The notes beneath the pieces were generated by a model. That model saw nothing but the letters and a program-made list of their open reading frames with translations. It ran no database searches and was not told the origin of the DNA. From contig JAEDHZ010000105.1 of NCBI GenBank assembly GCA_016292705.1, positions 1 through 5,947 of the forward strand: DNA of 5,947 nucleotides, written 5' to 3'. Positions 1 to 5,308 of the stretch are shown in pieces (position 1 is the stretch's first letter; each line of letters starts with the position of its first letter). Source of the stretch: Clostridiaceae bacterium. GTDB taxonomy: Bacteria; Bacillota; Clostridia; Oscillospirales; Acutalibacteraceae. Position numbers and translations under genes: made by a program.

Positions 1-38
1 ACCTTGAAAACAGTCCCAAAATGATATCTGACACTATC
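1..38. other. Flank downstream of the aldolase gene; no terminator visible
   Basis: These 38 bases follow the stop codon of the minus-strand aldolase gene. I see no GC-rich stem followed by a T-run on the minus strand, so the transcript either ends further left or continues into a gene outside the window. The stretch is too short to say more. Confidence 0.5.
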
Positions 39-683
39 TCACTTTCTGCTTTCCCTGATAATTTCAATAAACCTTTTTGCCGTTGCGGTTATTGAAGCGA
101 AATCCCCGTCCTTTGCCGTGCCGGTAAGACTTCCGCCGGCGCCCAGAGCAACCGCACCGGCTTCAATCCATTGTGCTGCATTGTCAAGACTTACTCCGCC
201 GGAAGGCATCATCTGCGCCTGCGGAAGGGGGCCGTGCAGGGCTTTGATGAATTTCGGCGTTGCAATGTCTCCGGGGAAGATTTTGAGGATATCTGCGCCG
301 AGTTCAAGGGCTTTCACCGCTTCTGTGGGAGTGAAAACGCCCGGCATACACGCAATCCGATAGCGTGCACAAAGGCGCAGAATGTTTTCGTCAAGGTGCG
401 GGGAAACAATGTATTGCGCTCCGGACAAAATTGCAATCCGTGCCGTTTCGCTGTCAAGAACAGTGCCTGCACCGATGATTATGTCTCCGTTGAGGGCATA
501 TCTGTCCGCCATACTCTCAATGAGTCTGTGTGCCTTTGGCACGGTAAAGGTCAGCTCAATTGCTGCAACGCCGCCCTCAATGCAAGCCTCGGTAATACGC
601 CGGGCTTCGGTTTCGTTCTCTGCTCTGACAACGGCAACAAGGCCGCAGTCTTTGATTTTTGAAAGGGTTTCAATCTTGTCCAT
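39..683 (-). CDS. eda: KDPG / 4-hydroxy-2-oxoglutarate aldolase family protein
   Basis: This is a 214-residue class I aldolase of the Eda family (TIM barrel, cytosolic). Family members cleave 2-keto-3-deoxy-6-phosphogluconate to pyruvate and glyceraldehyde-3-phosphate, and some cleave 4-hydroxy-2-oxoglutarate to pyruvate and glyoxylate. Visible signatures are VAVVRAE (16-22), the strand IELTFTVP (42-49) with Glu43, GAGTVL (71-76), SPH (94-96), MPGVFTPTE (113-121), the Schiff-base lysine Lys134 in DILKIFPGD, and the phosphate loop PSGGVS (160-165). The length is normal for the family. The position equivalent to E. coli Arg49, a substrate-carboxylate contact, is Thr47 here, so the exact substrate is uncertain. 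It is the last gene of a tight unit, with its ATG 13 bases after the serine dehydratase stop and a GAGGAT-like ribosome site formed around that stop. The ATG at 683 gives the standard family N-terminus. The family call is firm; the KDPG specificity is inference. Confidence 0.93.
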   Translation of the reverse strand: MDKIETLSKIKDCGLVAVVRAENETEARRITEACIEGGVAAIELTFTVPKAHRLIESMADRYALNGDIIIGAGTVLDSETARIAILSGAQYIVSPHLDENILRLCARYRIACMPGVFTPTEAVKALELGADILKIFPGDIATPKFIKALHGPLPQAQMMPSGGVSLDNAAQWIEAGAVALGAGGSLTGTAKDGDFASITATAKRFIEIIRESRK

Positions 684-696
684 ACTTATCCTATCC

Positions 697-1905
697 TCAT
701 TTCTTTTTCAATTCAATTTCTGCCAGACCGCCCTTGGATGTTTCCTTATATCTGTAGGAAATGTCCTTCCCGGTGCGGTACATTGTTTGAACAACATCAT
801 CAAAGGAAATCCGCCTTGTGTTTGAAAGGAAGTTTGCAAGGGAAAGAGCGTTTATTGCCCTCATCGCTGCAACGGCGTTGCGCTCAATGCACGGAATCTG
901 AACAAGGCCGCAAACCGGATCGCAGGTCAGACCGAGCATATGCTCCATTGCAACCTCTGCGGCATACTCAATCTGTCCGAGACCCATTGAAAAAAGCTCG
1001 CAAAGGGCGGCTGCTGCCATTGAGCAGGCCGTTCCAATTTCAGCCTGACAGCCACATTCCGCTCCGCTTATTGAAGCATTGGTCTTAACAAGGTTGCCGA
1101 TAATTCCCCCGGCTGCAAGGGCACGGATAATCTGTTCATCGGAAAATCCCCGTTTTTCCTGCATGTATCTGAGAACCGAGGGAACAACCGCACAAGCTCC
1201 GCAGGTGGGTGCGGTAACAATGACGCCGCCTGAGGCATTCTGCTCGCCGACTGCAAAGGCATAAGCGCAGACAATCCGGTTTTCCTTTGTTGTGTCGCTT
1301 TCGTCAATGTGCGTCTGGTTATAAAGGAGTTGTGCCTTGCGTTCAACCTCCAGTCCGCCGTCAAGTATTCCACGGGTGGACAGTCCGTCATAAATTGATT
1401 GCTTCATGGTTTCCCAGACGGTCATAAGGTAGCTTTTGATTTCCTCGCCCTCGTTTTCAAAAACATAGTCGCTGATCCGGATATTATGTGAAAGGCAATA
1501 CTCTGAGATATCCGCAAAGGTGTTCTCCTTATAAACATCCCTGTGCTTTGCAATTTCGCTGTCCTCAACAACAATGTTACCGCCGCCGACGCTCATAATC
1601 CGTGCCGAACCGATGCGCTCGCCGTTTTTTTCGGCAAAAAAATCCATTGTGTTTTCGTGCGGGAGAGGAAAGTCCGGTGTTCCGGCAAAAACAATTTCAG
1701 TTTTTGTCGGTTCGAGCGCTTCAATAACGGCAACATCGGTTTTGTGTCCCTTACCCGTATCGGAAAGGGAACCGTAAAGAAAAACAACATATTTATCGGC
1801 ATCGGGATACTTTGATTTGAAAAGCCGTGCCGCCTTGTCCGGCCCCATTGTGTGGGAGCTTGAAGGGCCGCGCCCGATTTTATAAAGGTGTTTCAATGAT
1901 TCCAT
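697..1905 (-). CDS. sdaA: L-serine dehydratase (L-serine ammonia-lyase), single-chain, [4Fe-4S] dependent
   Basis: This 402-residue cytosolic enzyme deaminates L-serine to pyruvate and ammonia using a [4Fe-4S] cluster instead of PLP. The N-terminal beta-type domain (about 1-130) shows GPSSSHTMGP (13-22) and GHKTD (53-57). The alpha-type catalytic domain (about 150-395) shows TAPTCGACAVVP (231-242), GCQAEIGTACSMAA (285-298), LTCDPVCGLVQIPCIERNA (326-344) and a KETSKGGLA tail (387-395). Cys286, Cys328 and Cys339 have the 42- and 11-residue spacing of the cluster ligands known from the Legionella enzyme (343/385/396). The domains are fused, unlike the two-subunit SdaAB/SdaAA of Bacillus. It is shorter than the roughly 455-residue E. 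coli SdaA, and the chain ends in LKKK with no terminal cysteine such as the Legionella enzyme places in its active site. The ATG lies 12 bases after the stop of the upstream small gene, with a GAGGT site overlapping that stop, so the two are probably cotranscribed. Confidence 0.97.
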   Translation of the reverse strand: MESLKHLYKIGRGPSSSHTMGPDKAARLFKSKYPDADKYVVFLYGSLSDTGKGHKTDVAVIEALEPTKTEIVFAGTPDFPLPHENTMDFFAEKNGERIGSARIMSVGGGNIVVEDSEIAKHRDVYKENTFADISEYCLSHNIRISDYVFENEGEEIKSYLMTVWETMKQSIYDGLSTRGILDGGLEVERKAQLLYNQTHIDESDTTKENRIVCAYAFAVGEQNASGGVIVTAPTCGACAVVPSVLRYMQEKRGFSDEQIIRALAAGGIIGNLVKTNASISGAECGCQAEIGTACSMAAAALCELFSMGLGQIEYAAEVAMEHMLGLTCDPVCGLVQIPCIERNAVAAMRAINALSLANFLSNTRRISFDDVVQTMYRTGKDISYRYKETSKGGLAEIELKKK

Positions 1906-1917
1906 TATGAAATGACC

Positions 1918-2097
1918 TCAATTCTGTTTTTCTACCATTTTGTATTCGTTTTCGTAGTATTTAAAGAAAGGGCAGTCATAGCGTCCGCTCAAAAAGCGTG
2001 CCGTTTCGTCCTCGTCAAAGGAAACATCGCAATAATACATTTCCTCTTCTTCATCATACAGATTGTGTTCGCAGAATTCACAGCTGTTGCACGCCAC
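1918..2097 (-). CDS. Small cysteine-rich protein, DUF6472-like (59 codons, GTG start)
   Basis: A short gene with a GTG start encodes 59 residues beginning MACNSCEFCEHNLYDEEEEM. A strong ribosome site, AGGAGG at 2105-2110, sits 7 bases before the GTG, and no in-frame ATG with a comparable site exists. Cysteines fall at 3, 6, 9, 23 and 42. The layout CxxC, YDEEEEMYYC, FDEDE, then DCPFFKYYENEYKMVEKQN matches, from memory, the small clostridial family DUF6472, which has four conserved cysteines and probably binds a metal such as zinc (inference). The protein is strongly acidic in the middle, with no signal peptide or membrane segment. The function is unknown. It stands first in a unit with its own promoter and ends 12 bases before the serine dehydratase start. 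That adjacency could mean a link to the enzyme or its cluster, or simple cotranscription. The opposite strand is open but reads as an implausible hydrophobic complement. Confidence 0.88.
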   Translation of the reverse strand: MACNSCEFCEHNLYDEEEEMYYCDVSFDEDETARFLSGRYDCPFFKYYENEYKMVEKQN

Positions 2098-2104
2098 GGC
2101 TTCC

Positions 2105-2110
2105 CCTCCT
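2105..2110 (-). promoter_or_regulatory. Ribosome binding site deciding the GTG start of the small gene
   Basis: The minus strand reads AGGAGG, within GAGGAGGGG, 7 bases ahead of GTG at 2097. This near-perfect Shine-Dalgarno site is the main reason for accepting the GTG start. Confidence 0.85.
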
Positions 2111-2128
2111 CAAAGATTCTTTTTCCAC

Positions 2129-2142
2129 TATCATGATATCAT
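2129..2142. repeat. Overlapping palindromes at the -10 region (possible operator)
   Basis: Two perfect 10-base palindromes overlap here: TATCATGATA (2129-2138) and ATGATATCAT (2133-2142). They cover the proposed -10 box and the bases just after it. The position would suit a repressor site, but AT-rich palindromes of this size also arise by chance, and no known operator consensus is recognised. Confidence 0.35.
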
Positions 2143-2161
2143 TTTGCGCCGCTTTTTTCAA
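2133..2161 (-). promoter_or_regulatory. Predicted sigma-A promoter for the small gene - sdaA - eda unit
   Basis: The minus strand shows TTGAAA (-35, 2161-2156), a 17-base spacer and TATCAT (-10, 2138-2133). Each box matches the vegetative consensus at five of six positions. Transcription would start near 2126, leaving a leader of about 29 bases that contains the AGGAGG site and is too short for a riboswitch. It sits between the alaX stop at 2174 and the GTG at 2097. Confidence 0.6.
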
Positions 2162-2173
2162 TAATCAACAACT

Positions 2174-3340
2174 TCAAAAGCGAAATTCTTTGAGAAATTC
2201 TTCCGCCTCATCGGAAACGGAAAGCGAACCCTGAACAATTCCGCCCCGTCCGCCGCCCCGACCGGAAAACCTTTTGTTGAGCTCTCTGCAAAGCGCTGAA
2301 AGATCAAAGCCGGTTCCGGAGATAATGACATACCGGCAGTTGTTTTTTCCGAAAAGTACCGCAGCAAAATCACCCGCTTTTTCCGAAAGCTTATCGGCAA
2401 GCTCACGGGCCTCATTCATGTCATCGGTATCCGAAAGGACAACTATGCGTTCGCCGCTTTCAATGCTTTCGCTTTTCAGCCCGACAAGCTCCCGGCGCAA
2501 TGCAGAAACCTCAAGCGCAAGGGCAGTCCGTTCATCTTTGAGCTTCTGAACCATGCGGAAAGTTTCGGTTTCCTTTGTGACGAGGAGATTGCTGACAAGG
2601 TAGTTTTGCAAGAGTTTTGCTCTGATATCAAGCATATTGCGTTCACCGCAGAGGACATATAGCCTTGTTCCGCCACGGTGGCGTTCGCTTTTCACAACAC
2701 GGAACGAACCGATTTCGCCCGTCCTTTTTACATGTGGTGCACAGCAGGCGCAAACATCAACTCCCGGGATTTCAACAATGCGCAAAGCATCGTAAATTTC
2801 CTTTTTGCTTCGATAGGAGAGTGTTTCAAGTTCATTCTTTCCGGGATAGCTGACCTTGATTTCAAGGTTCTTCCAGATAACCTCATTGACAAGGCTTTCA
2901 GCTTTACAGATGTCCTCCTCACTCAATTCTCCGCTCGTGTCAATGGTAACAAAGTCCGTTCCGAGGTGGAAGCCGACATTATCAAAACCGAAGAGCGAAT
3001 GCACAATTCCTGAAAAAATATGCTCGCCTGAATGTTGCTGCATATCAGAAAACCGTTTTTTGAAGTCGATTTTTCCTGTAATTTGAGCTCCGGGTGCCAG
3101 ATTACTCACATTTTCAACATTGTTTTTAATATAGTGGAGAATTTTTCCGCCCTCAATCTGAACATTTTCAACATAGGCACCGCCGAGAAAACCACGGTCG
3201 CTGCTTTGTCCTCCACCCTCGGGGAAAAAGGCGGTGCGGTCGGTTTCAACATAGATGTAATCCTCATCACTGTAAAGTGAAACAACTTTACAAGTAAATT
3301 CCGTAACATAGCTGTCGAGGTCATATAACTTCTCTGTCAT
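2174..3340 (-). CDS. alaX: Alanyl-tRNA editing protein, AlaX-L type (AlaRS editing domain plus DHHA1)
   Basis: This 388-residue cytosolic protein resembles the editing half of alanyl-tRNA synthetase without the aminoacylation domain. The family hydrolyses mischarged Ser-tRNA(Ala) (and in some members Gly-tRNA(Ala)) in trans. The N-terminal barrel carries TAFFPEGGGQSSDRG (36-50). The editing core has the HxxxH zinc ligands His103 and His107 in QQHSGEH, and the second pair Cys199 and His203 in CCAPHVKRTGEIGSFR (199-214), equivalent to CGGTHV in AlaRS. Residues about 255-295 look like a coiled coil. The C-terminal DHHA1 domain ends in GRGGGRGGIVQGSL (360-373), its usual glycine-rich motif. All four zinc ligands are present, so the protein should be active. 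The ATG at 3340 has an AAGGA site 9 bases upstream (3350-3354). No good -35/-10 pair was found before it, so readthrough of the partly imperfect upstream terminator may contribute to expression. Confidence 0.95.
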   Translation of the reverse strand: MTEKLYDLDSYVTEFTCKVVSLYSDEDYIYVETDRTAFFPEGGGQSSDRGFLGGAYVENVQIEGGKILHYIKNNVENVSNLAPGAQITGKIDFKKRFSDMQQHSGEHIFSGIVHSLFGFDNVGFHLGTDFVTIDTSGELSEEDICKAESLVNEVIWKNLEIKVSYPGKNELETLSYRSKKEIYDALRIVEIPGVDVCACCAPHVKRTGEIGSFRVVKSERHRGGTRLYVLCGERNMLDIRAKLLQNYLVSNLLVTKETETFRMVQKLKDERTALALEVSALRRELVGLKSESIESGERIVVLSDTDDMNEARELADKLSEKAGDFAAVLFGKNNCRYVIISGTGFDLSALCRELNKRFSGRGGGRGGIVQGSLSVSDEAEEFLKEFRF

Positions 3341-3374
3341 TAAAATCAGTCCTTCCGGAAAGGCTTATAAAACC

Positions 3375-3416
3375 AAAATCACCTGCTGCCTGCAAAGAGC
3401 CTTGCAGCAGGTTTTT
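3375..3416. terminator. Rho-independent-type hairpin between the DUF1015 gene and alaX
   Basis: A 9-base perfect stem, ACCTGCTGC (3381-3389) with GCAGCAGGT (3404-3412), encloses a 14-base loop. On the minus strand, the direction of the flanking genes, it begins about 13 bases after the DUF1015 stop and is followed by a broken U-run (TGATTTTGGTTTT). On the plus strand it is followed by a run of five T. It therefore looks bidirectional, but the minus-strand tail is not ideal and some readthrough into alaX is plausible. Confidence 0.75.
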
Positions 3417-3424
3417 CTGTTTGT

Positions 3425-4669
3425 TCAGCTAAGCTTGTGAATGAAAAGTCCGCTGAGGAGCTTCGGTTCAAACCATGTGCTTTTCGGCGGCATAACCTTT
3501 CCGGCATCCGCAATGTCCATAAGCTCATCAAGAGAGGTGGGGAACATTGAAAAGGCAAGCTTCATATCAAGCGAGCATCTCCTTTCAAGTTCGCCGAGAC
3601 CACGGATTCCTCCCACAAAGTCAATGCGCTTGTCCGTTCTCGGATCGCTTATTCCGAAGATGGGATCAATGCAGTTGTTCTGAAGAATTGAAACATCAAG
3701 CCTTAAAACGGGGTCGTCCTCGTCAAATGTTCCTTCCTTTGCTTCAAGCCTGTACCACTTTTTGTCAAGATACATTCCGAAGGTGTGGCGCTTTTCGGGG
3801 TGGTATGCACCCTCGCCTTTATATTCCTCAACAGTGAATTTTTCCGAAAGCTTTTCAAAAAACGCTTCCTCTGAAAGACCGTTGAGATCTTTGAGAACAC
3901 GGTTGTAATCCATTATTGCAAGCTCATTTTTCGGGAAAGCAACAGCAAGGAAAAAGTTGAACTCCTCGCTGCCGTCAAAATCCGGAAACTGCTCACGCCT
4001 TTTGAGTCCAACCTTGACTGCGGATGCGCAGCGGTGGTGTCCGTCTGCAATATAAAGCGAGTCTATTTTTGAAAAGGCTTCAGCAAGCTTTTTGTTTGTT
4101 GCTTCGTCGTCAATCACCCAGACGGTGTTCTGAACCGAGCTGTTTTCAAAGTCATAAACCGGCGAATGTGTTCTCTGCCAGTCAGAAACTGTTTCGCTGA
4201 TGAAATCGTTTTCACGGTAGGTCAGGAAAATCGGGCCTGTGTTTGCGTTGCAGTAATCAACATGGTTGATTCTGTCCTGCTCCTTGTCCGCACGGGTGAA
4301 CTCATGTTTTTTTATTACGCCGTTAATATAATCATCAATTCCGGCGCAACCGACAAGGCCGGTCTGTGCTCTGCCGTCCATAATCTGACGGTAGATATAA
4401 AAGCAGTTCTTTTCATCCTGTCTGCAATAGCCTTTGGCTTCAAGCGAATCAAGGTTTTCCTTTGCTTTGAGATAGACTTTTTCGTCATAGGGATTGATTG
4501 ACAAGTCCAGATCAATTTCCGCTTTGTCAACATGGAGAAAGGAAAGGTCATTGCCTATAACCATCTCACGAGCCTCTTCGCTGTTCATAACATCGTATGG
4601 AAGAGCAGCAATTTTTTCCGCTGTTTCACTCAGCGGCCTAACAGCTTTAAAAGCTTTAAAAACAGCCAT
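3425..4669 (-). CDS. DUF1015 family protein (COG4198-like), function unproven
   Basis: This 414-residue protein is soluble, with no signal peptide or membrane segment. It is recognised as DUF1015 by ALPYDVMNSEEA (22-33), IKKHEFTRADKEQDR (119-133), LYIADGHHRCASA (205-217), MDYNRVLKDL (253-262), and the C-terminal MPPKSTWFEPKLLSGLFI (393-410). The length is typical. The DGHHR segment (209-213) resembles the short Gly-X-His/Arg-Arg nucleotide-binding signature of ParB/sulfiredoxin-fold proteins, a superfamily that includes free-serine kinases; kinase activity here is only a hypothesis. In many Firmicutes the gene lies beside serA and serC; here it is near an AlaX protein and serine dehydratase. 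ATG 4669 was chosen because GAGG (4678-4681) lies 8 bases upstream and MAVFKAFKAVRP is a normal family start. An in-frame ATG 20 codons earlier (4729) lacks such a site and falls inside the promoter region. Two sigma-A-like promoters precede it. Confidence 0.92.
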   Translation of the reverse strand: MAVFKAFKAVRPLSETAEKIAALPYDVMNSEEAREMVIGNDLSFLHVDKAEIDLDLSINPYDEKVYLKAKENLDSLEAKGYCRQDEKNCFYIYRQIMDGRAQTGLVGCAGIDDYINGVIKKHEFTRADKEQDRINHVDYCNANTGPIFLTYRENDFISETVSDWQRTHSPVYDFENSSVQNTVWVIDDEATNKKLAEAFSKIDSLYIADGHHRCASAVKVGLKRREQFPDFDGSEEFNFFLAVAFPKNELAIMDYNRVLKDLNGLSEEAFFEKLSEKFTVEEYKGEGAYHPEKRHTFGMYLDKKWYRLEAKEGTFDEDDPVLRLDVSILQNNCIDPIFGISDPRTDKRIDFVGGIRGLGELERRCSLDMKLAFSMFPTSLDELMDIADAGKVMPPKSTWFEPKLLSGLFIHKLS

Positions 4670-4677
4670 TAAAATTA

Positions 4678-4681
4678 CCTC
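4678..4681 (-). promoter_or_regulatory. Ribosome binding site deciding the DUF1015 start
   Basis: The minus strand reads AAAAGAGGT with the GAGG core 8 bases before ATG 4669. It supports this start over the upstream in-frame ATG at 4729. Confidence 0.8.
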
Positions 4682-4719
4682 TTTTCTGTTGGCGGCCTGA
4701 TTCAACCGTGCCTGCCGAA

Positions 4720-4748
4720 AATATACCATTTCATTTTATATGTGACAA
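4720..4748 (-). promoter_or_regulatory. Predicted sigma-A promoter P1 for the DUF1015 gene (gene-proximal)
   Basis: The minus strand shows TTGTCA (-35, 4748-4743), a 17-base spacer and TATATT (-10, 4725-4720), each five of six to consensus. The predicted start is near 4713, giving a leader of roughly 44 bases. Its -35 box is one arm of the TGACAA/TTGTCA inverted repeat. Confidence 0.55.
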
Positions 4749-4761
4749 TACGCTTTGTCAA
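4733..4761 (-). promoter_or_regulatory. Predicted sigma-A promoter P2 for the DUF1015 gene (gene-distal)
   Basis: The minus strand shows a perfect TTGACA (-35, 4761-4756), a 17-base spacer and TAAAAT (-10, 4738-4733, five of six). The predicted start is near 4726, giving a leader of roughly 57 bases. It is staggered 13 bases upstream of P1 on the same DNA, so the two could not be occupied simultaneously. Confidence 0.6.
4743..4760. repeat. Inverted repeat TGACAA-N6-TTGTCA in the divergent promoter region
   Basis: Two perfect 6-base arms (4743-4748 and 4755-4760) are separated by 6 bases. The repeat spans the -35 boxes of both predicted DUF1015 promoters. It may be an operator, or simply reflect two -35-like hexamers in opposite orientation. 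No known regulator consensus is recognised. Confidence 0.4.
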
Positions 4762-4790
4762 GTTAAAGAGAACAAATCCTTCACATTATT

Positions 4791-4820
4791 TGCATAAATC
4801 GGCTCGTCCGGCAAAAAATA
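4791..4820 (+). promoter_or_regulatory. Candidate forespore (sigma-G/sigma-F type) promoter for spoVAC-spoVAD
   Basis: The plus strand shows TGCATA (4791-4796), which fits the -35 box of forespore sigma factors. After a 17-base spacer comes AAAAATA (4814-4820), a partial match to the CATACTA-like -10. The predicted start is about 25 bases before the spoVAC ATG. The spoVA operon of Bacillus is sigma-G controlled, which supports this reading. The -10 is only a moderate match. Confidence 0.45.
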
Positions 4821-4853
4821 GGTGTAACGAATTTTTACGGGAAGTGATTCAAA

Positions 4854-5297
4854 ATGTCAGTTTCAAAGGAAGAATACTCCGGAATGGCAAAACGGTTTTC
4901 GCCGTCCTCGCCCGTTCTGCTTGATTGCATCAAGGCTTTTTTAATCGGCGGTCTCATCTGCTGTTTTGCCGAGCTTCTGACTTTTCTTTTTTCAAAAACA
5001 CCAATGACGCTTGAGCAGGTCAAAGCACTTGTTCTTGTGGTTATTGTTGCGCTGACGGCAATTCTTACGGGCTTCGGCGTTTTTGATAAGATTGCAAAGC
5101 ACGCCGGCGCAGGAACTGCTGTTCCGATAACGGGTTTTGCAAACTCGATTGTTTCGCCCGCAATGGAGTTCCATTCCGAGGGATATATTCTGGGTACGGC
5201 GGCCAACATGTTCAAGCTTGCCGGACCTGTTATTGTTTTCGGCTGCGGAAGCGCAGTTTTGTATGGATTGATTATTTATATTTTCGGCTGGTATTGA
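4854..5297 (+). CDS. spoVAC: Stage V sporulation protein AC (SpoVAC), spore membrane channel component
   Basis: This is a 147-residue membrane protein, close to the roughly 150 residues of Bacillus SpoVAC. With SpoVAD and SpoVAE-type partners it takes up Ca-dipicolinate into the developing spore and releases it at germination. Bacillus SpoVAC has been reported to act as a mechanosensitive channel in the inner spore membrane. Diagnostic segments are FSPSSPVLLDCIKAFLIGGLIC (15-36), the conserved GAGTAVPITGFANSI (85-99) with SPAMEFHSEG (101-110), and MFKLAGPVIVFG (119-130). Hydrophobic helices lie at about 26-48, 57-76 and 121-145, and 85-105 may be a further or re-entrant segment. The ATG has a weak site, GGGAAGTGA at 4839-4847, resembling the outer part of the full Shine-Dalgarno sequence. 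It is the first gene of the operon here, as in clostridia, with no spoVAA or spoVAB before it. Its stop lies 24 bases before spoVAD. Confidence 0.96.
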   Translation: MSVSKEEYSGMAKRFSPSSPVLLDCIKAFLIGGLICCFAELLTFLFSKTPMTLEQVKALVLVVIVALTAILTGFGVFDKIAKHAGAGTAVPITGFANSIVSPAMEFHSEGYILGTAANMFKLAGPVIVFGCGSAVLYGLIIYIFGWY

Positions 5298-5308
5298 TTC
5301 TTTATTTT

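Noticed and set aside
19..30. 12-base string GATATCATTTTG (minus strand at 19-30) repeated on the plus strand at 2136-2147
   Set aside because: It is AT-rich, occurs as a single pair in opposite orientation without extended similarity, and is compatible with chance; no evidence of an attachment site or repeat family.
118..825. Several plus-strand open frames opposite the aldolase and the end of serine dehydratase
   Set aside because: They overlap firmly identified genes, have no family-like motifs and no ribosome sites, and look like shadow frames.
1912..2136. Plus-strand open frame of 74 codons with very hydrophobic content
   Set aside because: It is antisense to the cysteine-rich small gene; its Phe/Ile/Val richness is simply the complement of Glu/Asp/Lys codons, and no ribosome site precedes it.
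2098..2173. Riboswitch or T-box leader before the serine dehydratase unit
   Set aside because: The gap is only 76 bases, the predicted leader is about 29 bases, and no conserved leader structure is seen.
3350..3362. Near-palindrome CCTTCCGGAAAGG before alaX as an operator
   Set aside because: It has one extra base in one arm and overlaps the ribosome binding site, whose purine-rich sequence explains half of it.
4670..4729. 20-codon N-terminal extension of the DUF1015 protein from the in-frame ATG at 4729
   Set aside because: No ribosome site precedes it, it overlaps the predicted promoter, and the family N-terminus starts at MAVFKAF with a GAGG site 8 bases upstream.
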